This document shows, piece after piece, positions 35,671 through 45,467 of a stretch of 64,000 bases of DNA. The DNA lies in NCBI GenBank assembly GCA_001898935.1, contig MKVT01000008.1, positions 434,001-498,000 on the forward strand. Reading direction: 5' to 3'. This DNA comes from Paludibacter sp. 47-17. Lineage in GTDB: Bacteria > Bacteroidota > Bacteroidia > Bacteroidales > Paludibacteraceae. The position numbers and the translations under genes are program-made. The stretch's first letter is position 1. The number at the start of each line of letters is the position of its first letter. The notes under the pieces were generated by a model. That model saw only the letters and a list, made by a program, of their open reading frames with translations. It did no database searches and was not told where the DNA came from.

Positions 35671-36936
35671 TTAGCGTTTGACGATTTTTCGCATTGCTCT
35701 TGTAGTGCCGGAATGCACCTGTACGATATACATTCCTTTCTGCAGATGCGAAATATCGATCTTCTGCTCCGGTGTTGTTACCGGAACCGTGTGCACAATA
35801 TTCCCGTTTAGAGCAACTATCTGTAGTGAACCCGTGTCGAAAGCACGGACATGTAGAAAATCGGACGTAACGGAAGGAAAAACCATGATCTCGTTTACAT
35901 CGGGCGTAGTTACCGATGTACCTACCGCATGCGTCAAGATCCCGTTCTGATTGCCGGCAACAAACAATTTATCGTCCACTACTTCCATCGAGAGGACAGG
36001 TAAGTGCAAATACTGCACAAAACTTTTGATGTTGGCCGTTATGTCGTTGAAAGTGAGGCCTCCGTCGGTGCTGTGCCACAGGTTCGACCGGCTGTAGGCC
36101 ACGAAAATCTGGTTGTCGTTGATCCACATCGTATTAATATCTTCGGTCTGGAAAAAGGTGTTCTTTTTGGTAAAAGTCCGCATGCCGTCGTCGGAAGCCA
36201 CGAAATTATACACGTATTCGAGTCGTGGAGATGTTACGAAGCCGCGGTTTACCCCGTATACCTGCCCCTGATTGTACCGTCCGTGCCACACCGGGATCAG
36301 CCAGTCGCCGTTGGCCGGGATGTCGTGTCCCCACTTTACGCTGCGGATCGTCCAGGTAGCTCCCATATCGGCGGTAAGTGCAATGGCCGGCCCCGACTGT
36401 CCGCTGGTGAGCACCAGACTATCGCCCCGGCTGAAAATAGTGGCCGGAGTCACGAACCGGCTATCGGGCACGGCGAGCGTCGACCAGCGCGTATCGCTGT
36501 TTTTCTTATAAATCACCCCGTTGGTTTCCAGTTTGCCCACCACGAAGTCCTTAAAGGTGTAGAAATGTGTAACGTGCTGGAATTGAGTGTATCCCTCCAT
36601 ATCCAGCTCCCAGTTTCCACCTTTGTCGTTGCTGCGGTAAATGGATTTGTTCCCGTTGCCTCCGAACGCCACATACACGTAGTCGTTCAGCCGGATAATG
36701 TCTTTTACATCGGTTTGATTCACCGTGATTCCGCCCGAAGTCACATTGCTCCAGTTCGCACCTTTGTCGCCGGATATAAACACCTGCGAACGGCTGCCGG
36801 CCCACAACGTAGTTCCATCATAATACAATTTGGTGACATAGGCCGTACTGTTCATGCTGGTACGGAACGAGGTTTCCTGCCATTGAGCCGGCAAGGGTGC
36901 ACTAAGGCAAACAAAGAGAAAAAAAAGGTATTTCAT
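35671..36936 (-). CDS. T9SS-sorted BNR/beta-propeller-like protein
   Basis: This 421-residue secreted protein has a signal peptide (MKYLFFLFVCLSAPLPAQ), a propeller-like region with several Asp-box/BNR motifs (SGDKGANWS, SNDKGGNWE, TADMGATWT, STDGGLTF) and a C-terminal type A T9SS sorting domain (from about residue 345, ending RAMRKIVKR). Such BNR propellers occur in sialidases and in binding proteins; the catalytic residues of a sialidase are not evident, so I do not call it an enzyme. The start at 36936 is chosen for the signal peptide; the open frame upstream to 37212 overlaps the divergent sigma gene. Confidence 0.82.
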   Translation of the reverse strand: MKYLFFLFVCLSAPLPAQWQETSFRTSMNSTAYVTKLYYDGTTLWAGSRSQVFISGDKGANWSNVTSGGITVNQTDVKDIIRLNDYVYVAFGGNGNKSIYRSNDKGGNWELDMEGYTQFQHVTHFYTFKDFVVGKLETNGVIYKKNSDTRWSTLAVPDSRFVTPATIFSRGDSLVLTSGQSGPAIALTADMGATWTIRSVKWGHDIPANGDWLIPVWHGRYNQGQVYGVNRGFVTSPRLEYVYNFVASDDGMRTFTKKNTFFQTEDINTMWINDNQIFVAYSRSNLWHSTDGGLTFNDITANIKSFVQYLHLPVLSMEVVDDKLFVAGNQNGILTHAVGTSVTTPDVNEIMVFPSVTSDFLHVRAFDTGSLQIVALNGNIVHTVPVTTPEQKIDISHLQKGMYIVQVHSGTTRAMRKIVKR

Positions 36937-36994
36937 TGTGAACGATAATTGGATGAGTTGAAATGCAAAGAAAAATGCAAACAAGCAGCATAGC

Positions 36995-37018
36995 AATACG
37001 CAGAAATGCGTATTTTTT
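36995..37018 (+). terminator. Orphan intrinsic terminator in a divergent intergenic region
   Basis: AATACGCA (36995-37002) and TGCGTATT (37007-37014) form an 8-base stem followed by a T run. It reads on the plus strand, yet no plus-strand gene lies just upstream; the genes on either side point away from it. Confidence 0.6.
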
Positions 37019-37097
37019 ACTGCCGGTGCCCCTTCCGCCGGAAGCCTGCAATGGTCCGGTTGAATATTGATTTTTTCAGAAGTTAAAGATTTTTGAG

Positions 37098-37105
37098 TAC
37101 TTTTG
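37098..37105 (+). promoter_or_regulatory. -7 box of the ECF sigma gene
   Basis: TACTTTTG matches TAnnTTTG and lies 23 bases before the sigma factor start. No convincing -33 element is seen at the usual distance. Confidence 0.45.
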
Positions 37106-37128
37106 CCCTTAATGATGTATAAAGTACA

Positions 37129-37707
37129 ATGAACACCAACAAAACAACATTTTCCGAACGGCTCAGAAACGACGATCGGAGTGTAGTGGATGAAATCTAT
37201 GCATTTTATCATCGCCGCTTGTTTCGTTTTGCGTTGGCCTATTTAAAAAACGACGACGATTCTTACGATATCGTACAGGACGTATTTCTGAAAATCTGGG
37301 AAAATCGGTTCAGGCTTCGGTACGATACCAATTTCGATGCCTTCATATTCACGGTCGCCAAAAACTCGGTACTTTCGCTCCTTCGTAAACGCCTCTCCGA
37401 ACAAAAATATCAGTCGGAAAATTCCGCGGTGCAGGAAGTCGACCACCATCCGATTGAAGAAGATATTGATTATCGGATGATACAACAGAAATATACCGAA
37501 TTGGTCGATCAACTGCCCTCAAAACGTAAAGAGATCTTCAAACTGAGCCGCGATAGTGGTTTGTCGAATAAGGAAATTGCTTCCCAGAAGGGTATTTCGG
37601 AAAAAACAGTCGAAGATCACCTGACCAAATCATTGAGTTTTTTACGTCGCAAATTGGGAAAATTTGGACTGACAGCCTTATTATACATCAGTTTATTTAT
37701 CGATTGA
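37129..37707 (+). CDS. ECF RNA polymerase sigma factor
   Basis: The 192-residue sigma factor has region 2 (about 10-80; FALAYLKNDDDSYDIVQDVFLKIWEN) and region 4 (about 125-180; LPSKRKEIFKLSRDSGLSNKEIASQKGISEKTVEDHL). It is of the type that controls outer-membrane receptor genes in Bacteroidota. FecR, SusC and SusD follow in the same direction. The SusC carries an STN domain, the usual contact that relays ligand binding to FecR and so frees this sigma factor. Confidence 0.93.
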   Translation: MNTNKTTFSERLRNDDRSVVDEIYAFYHRRLFRFALAYLKNDDDSYDIVQDVFLKIWENRFRLRYDTNFDAFIFTVAKNSVLSLLRKRLSEQKYQSENSAVQEVDHHPIEEDIDYRMIQQKYTELVDQLPSKRKEIFKLSRDSGLSNKEIASQKGISEKTVEDHLTKSLSFLRRKLGKFGLTALLYISLFID

Positions 37708-37810
37708 AAAAAAAAGTCGATCCTGAGCAGGGGTTGTTGCCGGCTGGTACGTTATTCTGGTATACGGCTCACTAATTCAGTTATCAGGTTTGCAGAAATC
37801 GCTCGAAGGT

Positions 37811-38872
37811 ATGGATCAATTGGAAAAATTACTCAGCAAATTACAGGAAGGTACTTGTTCGGCTCAGGAGCTGGAGCATCTGAACGAGTTGCTTAAAATT
37901 CCGTCTCTCGATGAGGCCGCTTCTGCTTTCATGCACACCCATTGGAAGAAGTGCGATACAGCAGGGCCGGTTGGCGACGATAGCCGTTTCAGGCAATTGC
38001 TTAGTGAGGTTCATCATGCCATCAACCTGCAGGAGCGAACTGTTCCCTTGTATCGACGCGCATTGGCCGGCTTTTCGAAAGTGGCGGCCATCCTGCTTCT
38101 TCCGCTGTTGGTGGCTTTGTATTTTGGTTGGATGCAACGCGATACCGACAACCGGTCGATGCTCACCACGGTAAGTGTTCCGCTGGGTGCCCGCAGTCGG
38201 ATAACCTTACCCGACGGTTCCGAGGTGATGCTGAATTCGGGAAGCGAACTAACCTATCCGATGAGTTTCAAAAAACAGGATCACCGGCTGGTCGCGCTCA
38301 GCGGCGAAGGATTTTTTAAAGTTCTGGAAGATAAAAATCAACCGTTTATTGTGCGGATGAACGATATGGACCTGAAAGTAACCGGCACATCGTTTAATGC
38401 CCGTGCCTACAACGACGAAACCAATGTAACGGTGGTACTGGTAAGCGGTTCGGTACGGCTGGGTGAAATGGCCGGAGAGAAGCAATTTACCGATTTGGCC
38501 ACCCTGCGGCCCAATGATGTTTTTACGTTCAACAAAACAACGAAACGAAACCGGGTACATTATTCCAACGACCTCACCAAGTATATTGCCTGGACCAGGG
38601 GACGCACCGTGTTTGATAACGACGAAATTCAGGTGGTTATAGACAAGCTGGAAAAACTGTATAATGTCGACGTTATCGTCAAGGATCCGGAAATACTGGT
38701 CTACAGGCTTACCGCCACATTTACCAACGAATCGCTCGAACGTGCACTGCGCATTCTGAGTTTATCGTCGCCCATCAACTATCAATTGCTGTCGGGCAGC
38801 AACGAAGAGGCGGGTATTTTTGAAAAACGAACGTTAATACTGCGTAAGGACAAGAAAAAACACATCCAATAA
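37811..38872 (+). CDS. FecR-family anti-sigma factor
   Basis: The 353-residue inner-membrane protein has a cytoplasmic N-terminal part (about 1-75), a membrane segment (about 85-105; VAAILLLPLLVALYFGWM), a periplasmic FecR domain (about 115-215; SVPLGARSRITLPDGSEVMLNSGSELTYP is split over its first strands) and a C-terminal DUF4974 domain (about 250-325). It is expected to hold the upstream sigma factor until the SusC STN domain signals. The ATG at 37811 is used; the open frame to 37790 begins with TTG only. Confidence 0.92.
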   Translation: MDQLEKLLSKLQEGTCSAQELEHLNELLKIPSLDEAASAFMHTHWKKCDTAGPVGDDSRFRQLLSEVHHAINLQERTVPLYRRALAGFSKVAAILLLPLLVALYFGWMQRDTDNRSMLTTVSVPLGARSRITLPDGSEVMLNSGSELTYPMSFKKQDHRLVALSGEGFFKVLEDKNQPFIVRMNDMDLKVTGTSFNARAYNDETNVTVVLVSGSVRLGEMAGEKQFTDLATLRPNDVFTFNKTTKRNRVHYSNDLTKYIAWTRGRTVFDNDEIQVVIDKLEKLYNVDVIVKDPEILVYRLTATFTNESLERALRILSLSSPINYQLLSGSNEEAGIFEKRTLILRKDKKKHIQ

Positions 38873-39007
38873 TCCCTTAAATTTAACTCTATAAAAAACA
38901 CGCTCATATGGAAGAAATAACGTAACGCCCTTGCCGGTTGTATCATCCCGTAATCACGGTAAAGCATGATACCCACCCGTACCTTTTTTGCGATTTGAAT
39001 GGATGAA

Positions 39008-39015
39008 TATCTTTG
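39008..39015 (+). promoter_or_regulatory. -7 box of the susCD transcript
   Basis: TATCTTTG lies 126 bases before the SusC start and is followed at once by a small perfect hairpin (CCGGGC at 39017-39022 and GCCCGG downstream). A T-rich TTTTTTG lies 17 bases upstream, shorter than the usual spacing. ECF-type control could also act here. Confidence 0.45.
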
Positions 39016-39141
39016 CCGGGCAACAACGCCCGGATAAGGACAGGGCTGTCTCATATCAATTTTTCATCCCGACAACGCAACAGATGACTCCCGTTTTTCA
39101 AGAAAAGAACACAAAATCTATTATCAAAACAACGTAGCTTT

Positions 39142-42100
39142 ATGAAACAAACCACAAATTTGGTAAGGAGGAACCGAGCGTCCTCGTTTACCCAAACGAA
39201 CTTTTTCCGATTTGTGCTGATCGTATTTTTTAGCTGTGCCGGTTTTTCGCAGGCACTGTATGCACAGGATTCCCGCCTGACGCTGCATGTAAAAAACACG
39301 CCCGTCAGCGAAGTCCTCAAGATGATTGAATCGAAATCGAATGTTCATTTTGCGTACAATAATCAACTCATCGATGTGGCGCGCAAAATTGATTTGTCGG
39401 TTACCAACGAGCCTATTTCCTCGGTATTGAAGAAAATATTTGCCGATACCGACGTAGTATTTAATGTGTTGGACAACCAGATCGTGCTGACTTCGTCGCG
39501 CGAAATGCCCCAGGCCGGCGGTGAAGCTGCTGTGCGGACAGTAACCGGAAAGGTTACCGACGAAAGGGGTGATCCGATGCCGGGGGTGACGGTGATGGTG
39601 GTTGGCAAAAATCAGGGTTCGATTACCGATGCCGGGGGTGTATACTCCATTGCCGGTTTGCAGCCGGCTTCGGTCCTTCAGTTTTCGTTTGTCGGTATGG
39701 AAACTCGCATGATTCCCGTTGGAAATCACACACGTATCAATATAGTGCTGAAAGAAGAATCGGAAAAGCTGAGCGAGATTGTGGTGGTCGGTTACGGTAC
39801 TACCAATAAAAAGGGATTGGTATCGTCGGTTACTTCGGTGAAGCCCGAAGACCTGAATAAAGGTGCCATTACCGATGTGGGTCAATTGTTGCAAGGTAAG
39901 GCTGCCGGTTTGAACATCACGGTTTCGGGCGATCCTACCCGCAGGTCGAGCGTCATTCTGCGTGGTGCATCCACGCTCAACAGTTCGATGGAGCCTTATT
40001 ACGTAATCGATGGTATTCCGGGTGGCGATATATCGCTGGTTGCCCCCGACGATATCGAATCGATTGATGTATTGAAAGATGCCTCGGCGACTTCTATTTA
40101 CGGCAACCGGGCTTCGAACGGGGTGATTATGGTAACTACCAAAAAAGGGAAAAAAGGCGCACCGCAGATTGCGTACAACGGATATTTCGGCGTCGAAAAT
40201 GTATCGAACAGTCTGAAGTTGATGAGCGGCGATCAGTTGCGCGCTTTTGCCTCCGCAACCGGACAAAACCTTACCGAAGATCGCGGCGCCAATACCAACT
40301 GGCAAAAAGAAATTCAACGCGAATCGGCTTTTTCGACCAACCACAACGTATCGTTCAGCGGCGGTTCGGAAAGTAATACCTATAGTGCGAGCCTCAACTA
40401 TAGCAACAAACAGGGTATTATCAGGGAAAGCAACCAGAACAAAATTGTAGCCCGTCTTACCTTCGACCAGACAGCCTTCGACGATAAACTGAAAATCGGC
40501 CTTTCGGTAGCCAATGCACGCATTTTGTCCGATTATGTACCTCAGCTGGGTACCGTCCTGTTGCAGTCGGCCACCCGCTTACCCGTTTCGCCGGTTAAAA
40601 ACGACGATGGCAGTTATTTCGAGAATTTTACCAAAAATGGTTATTTCAATCCGGTAGCCATCATCGATTATGGACAGGATCAGACGCTCAACAACAACCT
40701 GCTGGCCTCGCTCACAGCCAATGTGCAACTTCCGTTCGGATTGACCTACGATTTAAGCCTGTCGTACCAGAATTACAATTCGCTCCACGGCGAATATTAC
40801 GATTCGTACATGTACAACTACAACAGTTCGGTATTCTACAACAACCCCGAGCCACCGGCAACCAAGTCGATCGTAACCTTCGGTAAAGGAGGAACGGCTT
40901 TACGCAATACGTATCAGACCCGTAACGAAATCCTCGAAAACTGGTTTACCTGGAATAAAACCGTTGGGAACCACTCCATCAATGCCGTATTGGGTTATTC
41001 GTACCAGGATAATGTATATGGCGACGGTTTTCAGGCCACCAATATCAACTTTCCGGTGAATACCGTAGGTTTCAACAACCTGGCGCTTGGTAATTATTCG
41101 GCTGTCAACGGAGCCAAGGTGGATTTCGGCTGGGATCAGATGTATTCCAAAACCCGCATGATTTCGTACTTCTCGAGGGTAAACTACAATTTCGGGGATA
41201 AATATTACCTGCAGGCATCGTTGCGCCGCGACGGTGGTTCGGTGTTCGGTCAGAACAATCAGTGGGGGTATTTCCCGTCTGTAGGTTTGTCGTGGCGCGC
41301 CGGCCAGGAGAGCTTTATTCAGGATATGAACGTGTTCGAGGACCTGAAGCTCCGCGCCAGCTACGGAGTTACCGGTAACTCTACGGGCTTTGATGCTTAT
41401 ACCGCCCAGTTCCTGTCGGGATCGATGGGAAACTTCTATCACAACGGCACTTCGGTGATGTCGTACGGTCCCAATAAGGCTGCCAATCCCGATCTGAAAT
41501 GGGAAAAAACAGCCACGGCCAACCTGGGTATCGATGCAACGCTGCTGAAAGGCCGCTTGAGTGCGACACTCGACCTGTACAATAAAAACACTTCGGATAT
41601 GATTTACTGGTACGATGCCGATATCTTGCTGGTTCCTGCCGGTGGATTATTTGCCAACGGCGGAAGCATCAACAACAAGGGAGTGGAGCTCTCGGTGTCG
41701 GCGGTGCCGGTTAAAACCAGCGACTTCACCTGGAAAACCAGTGTCAACGTGGCGCATAACAAAAACACCATCACCAGTCTCACCAATCCCTATTTTATTG
41801 GTGGCGACTCCATCAGATATACCCAGCCCGATGGCGGCGGTCAGACCTCGAGTACCTTGCAGATTCGCCAGAAAGGATATCCGCTCGGGCAATTCTTTAC
41901 CCTGATTTACGAAGGTAAAAATGCTGCAGGCGTTTCGCAGTATCTTGCCAGAGACGGTTCGATGACCACCAATCCTACAACGGCCGACTACCGTTATGCC
42001 GGAAGTCCTCAGCCTATCCTGAACTACGGTTGGTCGAACTCGTTCAGCTACAGGAATTTCGATGTCAATTTCTTCGTCCGCGGAGTGTATGGAAACAAGA

Positions 42101-42462
42101 TATTCAATGCCACCCGCGCCGATTTGTTCCGGCCTGCAACGGTTGCGTTTACAAATATCCTTGAAGATGCCGGTAAGGAATCGGCCGGCGATTTCAATTC
42201 GTTCCGGTATTCGTCGCGTTTTATCGAGGACGGCAGTTATCTGCGTCTGGAGAACCTCACCATTGGTTATACCTTTAAAAACCCGGTGCGTCAGATCAAC
42301 AGTCTGCGTTTTTATTCCACGTTCAACAACTTGTTTGTACTTACCGGCTATACGGGCGTAGATCCTGAAGTAAACATGGGAGGCATGTCGCCGGGTATCG
42401 ATTCGAATAATTTCTATCCTAAAACCCGCACGGTATTGCTTGGTTTAACTATCGTACTTTAA
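39142..42462 (+). CDS. SusC-type TonB-dependent transporter with STN domain
   Basis: This 1106-residue outer-membrane transporter imports an oligosaccharide or similar ligand bound by its SusD partner. After the signal peptide, an STN domain (about 50-125; SEVLKMIESKSNVHFAYN) contacts the anti-sigma factor. A carboxypeptidase-regulatory-like domain (about 132-215), the SusC motif SEIVVVGYGTTNKKGLVSSV, a plug (to about 335) and the barrel follow. It ends in a normal hydrophobic strand (VLLGLTIVL). It lies downstream of the sigma/FecR pair and 24 bases before SusD. The cluster has no glycosidase beside it, so the ligand is not predictable. Confidence 0.95.
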   Translation: MKQTTNLVRRNRASSFTQTNFFRFVLIVFFSCAGFSQALYAQDSRLTLHVKNTPVSEVLKMIESKSNVHFAYNNQLIDVARKIDLSVTNEPISSVLKKIFADTDVVFNVLDNQIVLTSSREMPQAGGEAAVRTVTGKVTDERGDPMPGVTVMVVGKNQGSITDAGGVYSIAGLQPASVLQFSFVGMETRMIPVGNHTRINIVLKEESEKLSEIVVVGYGTTNKKGLVSSVTSVKPEDLNKGAITDVGQLLQGKAAGLNITVSGDPTRRSSVILRGASTLNSSMEPYYVIDGIPGGDISLVAPDDIESIDVLKDASATSIYGNRASNGVIMVTTKKGKKGAPQIAYNGYFGVENVSNSLKLMSGDQLRAFASATGQNLTEDRGANTNWQKEIQRESAFSTNHNVSFSGGSESNTYSASLNYSNKQGIIRESNQNKIVARLTFDQTAFDDKLKIGLSVANARILSDYVPQLGTVLLQSATRLPVSPVKNDDGSYFENFTKNGYFNPVAIIDYGQDQTLNNNLLASLTANVQLPFGLTYDLSLSYQNYNSLHGEYYDSYMYNYNSSVFYNNPEPPATKSIVTFGKGGTALRNTYQTRNEILENWFTWNKTVGNHSINAVLGYSYQDNVYGDGFQATNINFPVNTVGFNNLALGNYSAVNGAKVDFGWDQMYSKTRMISYFSRVNYNFGDKYYLQASLRRDGGSVFGQNNQWGYFPSVGLSWRAGQESFIQDMNVFEDLKLRASYGVTGNSTGFDAYTAQFLSGSMGNFYHNGTSVMSYGPNKAANPDLKWEKTATANLGIDATLLKGRLSATLDLYNKNTSDMIYWYDADILLVPAGGLFANGGSINNKGVELSVSAVPVKTSDFTWKTSVNVAHNKNTITSLTNPYFIGGDSIRYTQPDGGGQTSSTLQIRQKGYPLGQFFTLIYEGKNAAGVSQYLARDGSMTTNPTTADYRYAGSPQPILNYGWSNSFSYRNFDVNFFVRGVYGNKIFNATRADLFRPATVAFTNILEDAGKESAGDFNSFRYSSRFIEDGSYLRLENLTIGYTFKNPVRQINSLRFYSTFNNLFVLTGYTGVDPEVNMGGMSPGIDSNNFYPKTRTVLLGLTIVL

Positions 42463-42486
42463 GTCCATCCATTAAAAAAATCAATC

Positions 42487-44106
42487 ATGAAAAAAGTAAC
42501 AAAATATAGCTTTTTGCCGGTCGTGTTATCGTTCCTGATAGGGTCGTGCAACGACCTGGATGTTCCGGTAACCACACAAATCACTCCCGATGTATATCCT
42601 CAGGATTCGTCGCAGTTTGTAGCTTCGGCGGGTGTGGTGTATGCTGCTTTGCGTGGCAACTATGCCCACGACTTTTTCTTCGCCCAAACGCTGAGTACCG
42701 ATGAAGGTATTATGCCGGCGCGCGGCGGTAACTGGTACGACAACCAGGGTTACCGTGTAATGCACTATCATGAATGGACACCCGACCGCAGTTGGTCGTG
42801 GGGATGCTGGGACTGGCTCTCGCGGGTCATCAGCTACGACAATCAGACCATGTATATTCTCCGGCGAAACATGCCCGAGGGAGCCTTCAAAAGCCGGATG
42901 ATGGCCGAGTTGCGGATGGTACGTGCATTGGCGTATTATTACATGATGGACCTGTTCGGCGATGTACCCATCGTTACCGAATACGGCGATTTCGAACCGA
43001 AAGCGCAAACGCCCCGGGCCGAAGTGTTTACGTTTATTGAAAAGGAGATTCTGGAGGTTATTCCTGATCTGACGACCAATGTTTCGCCTGCCACTTACGG
43101 TTATCCGACTCAGTACATGGCTTATTCGCTGCTTGCCAAAATGTACCTGAATGCCGGATATTATACCGGCACACAGCGGTACAACGATTGCATAGCAGCC
43201 TGCGATAAGGTGATAAGCTCGGGCCGGTACACCCTGGCCGACCGCAACGAATACCTGAAATTGTTCTATCCCGATAATGGTCCCGGCACCAAAGAGTTTA
43301 TTTTTGCCATTCCGTTCGATCCCACCTATGTACCGCTTTCGGGTACTTCGGGATATTTGTACCGGGCGCGTTACGATGTTCCCCGCTCGCTTCGCGCCAA
43401 GTTTGGCCTGCCGTTTACTCCCAGTGCTCCTATGAGTACCCTGCCCGAGCATTATGCCTTGTTCGACGATCCGAACGATGTGCGCAACGGTCAGTGGCTC
43501 ACCGGCTTGCAGTATCTCAACGACGGGGTTACTCCGGTAAAGGTAACCACCACCAACAAAGGCTACAATCAGTTTTACAGCGGTCCCGATGCCGGTGCTG
43601 CGTACACCTATCACGTGGAGCTTACCCCGAACATCGTACTGCGCCAGGATTCGCTGATGTTTGATGCCGGTAACGACGAGATTTCGTGGAACATGGGTTA
43701 CCGGAATATTAAGTTTTATCCCGATGCTACTTCAACCACCCGTAACCAGAACAACGACATGCCGGTGTTCCGTTACGCCGATATTTTGTTGATGAAAGCC
43801 GAAGCCCTTTTGCGCGGAGGTACAGCCACTCTCGGGCATACTGCCCTGTCGCTGGTCAACATGGTGCGCGAGAAACGCACCACGTCGCCTGCATGGACTG
43901 GTGTTACGCTCGACGCGTTGTACAACGAGCGCGGTCGCGAATTCACCTACGAGTTGTGGCGTCGCAACGATATGATCCGTTTTGGCAAGTACGAAGATAA
44001 ATGGGGCTTTAAGGTGGATTCGGATCCCAGAAAGCGAATTTTTCCGATCCCTACCGGAGCGCTGGTGAAAAACCCGAAACTGGTTCAGAATCCGGGTTAC
44101 AATTGA
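42487..44106 (+). CDS. SusD/RagB-type nutrient-binding lipoprotein
   Basis: The 539-residue surface lipoprotein has a lipobox ending in Cys (SFLIGSC, residue 21) and the SusD/RagB fold of tetratricopeptide-like helices. RMMAELRMVRALAYYYMMDLFGDVPIVTE is the family's signature region and RYADILLMKAEALLRGG the second one; the C terminus RKRIFPIPTGALVKNPKLVQNPGY is also typical. It forms a lid on the SusC transporter. A terminator follows directly. Confidence 0.96.
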   Translation: MKKVTKYSFLPVVLSFLIGSCNDLDVPVTTQITPDVYPQDSSQFVASAGVVYAALRGNYAHDFFFAQTLSTDEGIMPARGGNWYDNQGYRVMHYHEWTPDRSWSWGCWDWLSRVISYDNQTMYILRRNMPEGAFKSRMMAELRMVRALAYYYMMDLFGDVPIVTEYGDFEPKAQTPRAEVFTFIEKEILEVIPDLTTNVSPATYGYPTQYMAYSLLAKMYLNAGYYTGTQRYNDCIAACDKVISSGRYTLADRNEYLKLFYPDNGPGTKEFIFAIPFDPTYVPLSGTSGYLYRARYDVPRSLRAKFGLPFTPSAPMSTLPEHYALFDDPNDVRNGQWLTGLQYLNDGVTPVKVTTTNKGYNQFYSGPDAGAAYTYHVELTPNIVLRQDSLMFDAGNDEISWNMGYRNIKFYPDATSTTRNQNNDMPVFRYADILLMKAEALLRGGTATLGHTALSLVNMVREKRTTSPAWTGVTLDALYNERGREFTYELWRRNDMIRFGKYEDKWGFKVDSDPRKRIFPIPTGALVKNPKLVQNPGYN

Positions 44107-44126
44107 TTGTTTAAATTTAATCAACC

Positions 44127-44165
44127 GGGCTGTCCGTCGTGTTGAAGGGATGGGCAGCCCTTTTT
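44127..44165 (+). terminator. Intrinsic terminator after susD
   Basis: GGGCTGTCC (44127-44135) pairs with GGGCAGCCC (44152-44160), with one G-U pair, and is followed by five T. It separates SusD from the DUF5009 gene, which may be reached by read-through or by its own promoter. Confidence 0.75.
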
Positions 44166-44174
44166 CATCGTTTT

Positions 44175-45305
44175 ATGGGAAACCCTGTTTCAATGCAGCG
44201 ACTTCATTCGCTCGATGCCCTGCGGGGATTTGATATGATGTGGATTATCAGCGGCGAAATCATCGTTCATGCGCTGGCTGTTGCGTCGGCCGATCCGGTT
44301 TCGGTGTGGATGTCGGGCCAGTTGCGGCATACGGCCTGGCATGGTTTTACATTTTACGACATGATATTTCCGTTGTTTATTTATATTGCCGGCATTTCGA
44401 TGCCTTTTTCGATGGGGAGGAAGCTGGAAGGTAAAGCCGGTGTGGAGTTGAAACGAGCCCGAAGGGAAGTTTATGGCGCCCTGTGGAAACGCACGCTTAT
44501 TTTGGTGGTGTGCGGGATGGTGGTCAACGGGGCGCTCGAGTTCGGGGGGTGCGAGCAAACCCGCTTTGCCAGCGTGCTGGGCCGCATTGCTTTTGCCGGC
44601 TTATTTGCCGGACTTATCGTGCTCAATTGCCGGCTGCGGGTTCAAGTGGTGGTGTTTGCTGTCGTTTTACTCGGCTACTGGGCGTTGCTGATGCTGGTGC
44701 CTGTACCGGGAATTGGTGCCGGCGTGCTTACTCCCGAGGGGAATCTGGCGGGCTATGTCGATCGTTGCTTGCTGCCCGGCCGCTTGCACCGTACTATTTA
44801 TGATCCCGAAGGAATACTGTCGACCCTCCCGGCAGTGGCTACGGCACTGTTGGGCGTTTTTACCGGACGGTTTTTGCGAACCCGGTCGGTCGGCGATTTG
44901 TACAAAGGTATACTGATTGGCGCGAGCGGGTTGGTGTTGCTGGGAGCGGGATGGCTCTGGAATCTGGTATTCCCCGTTAATAAAATTTTGTGGACCAGCT
45001 CTTTCGTATTGTATGCGGGCGGTTGGAGTTTGTTACTCATGGCAGTTTTTTACCTGGTGGTCGATGTGTGGCGGCTGAAACGCTGGAGCCTGCCGCTGCA
45101 ATGGATAGGCACCAATTCGATATTGATTTATATGGCATCGCATGGAGTGGTCGATTTTGAATACAGTTCACGGTTCTTGTTTGGTGGATTGGTACAGGGT
45201 TTTGCCATTCCCTGGCAGGAAGTGGCTATTGGTTCGGGCATGCTGATTATTCAGTTGTTCTTGCTCCGGTTTTTATTTAAAAAGAAATGGTTTTTGAAAG
45301 TTTAA
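44175..45305 (+). CDS. DUF5009 polytopic membrane acyltransferase (HGSNAT-like)
   Basis: The 376-residue inner-membrane protein has about ten hydrophobic segments and starts with RLHSLDALRGFDMMWIISGE, the DUF5009/heparan-alpha-glucosaminide N-acetyltransferase-like signature. Members are thought to move acetyl groups across the membrane onto amino sugars. The ATG at 44175 follows the SusD terminator; the frame is open from a GTG at 44139 inside that terminator, and an ATG at 44193 is also possible. Its position after SusCD suggests a role in processing the imported sugar. Confidence 0.85.
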   Translation: MGNPVSMQRLHSLDALRGFDMMWIISGEIIVHALAVASADPVSVWMSGQLRHTAWHGFTFYDMIFPLFIYIAGISMPFSMGRKLEGKAGVELKRARREVYGALWKRTLILVVCGMVVNGALEFGGCEQTRFASVLGRIAFAGLFAGLIVLNCRLRVQVVVFAVVLLGYWALLMLVPVPGIGAGVLTPEGNLAGYVDRCLLPGRLHRTIYDPEGILSTLPAVATALLGVFTGRFLRTRSVGDLYKGILIGASGLVLLGAGWLWNLVFPVNKILWTSSFVLYAGGWSLLLMAVFYLVVDVWRLKRWSLPLQWIGTNSILIYMASHGVVDFEYSSRFLFGGLVQGFAIPWQEVAIGSGMLIIQLFLLRFLFKKKWFLKV

Positions 45306-45467
45306 TGATGCGTGTAAACCCTTCGTCCCGACAGTGACGAGGACTGCGGCAGCGAATCTTTCCCGGATTCATGCCGAAGTAGCGACTTTCGGATGCGTCC
45401 GGCTCGTACTCTTTTTGTTGGAAAATTTTGCCCTGAAAATGAGAGTCCTACGGCCGGTTGGTTGCAG

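Noticed and set aside
39124..40344. 406-codon minus-strand frame
   Set aside because: It lies wholly antisense to the start of the SusC gene, which has unmistakable domains; its long length comes from codon bias on the other strand.
42526..43614. 362-codon minus-strand frame
   Set aside because: Antisense to SusD; no domain resemblance.
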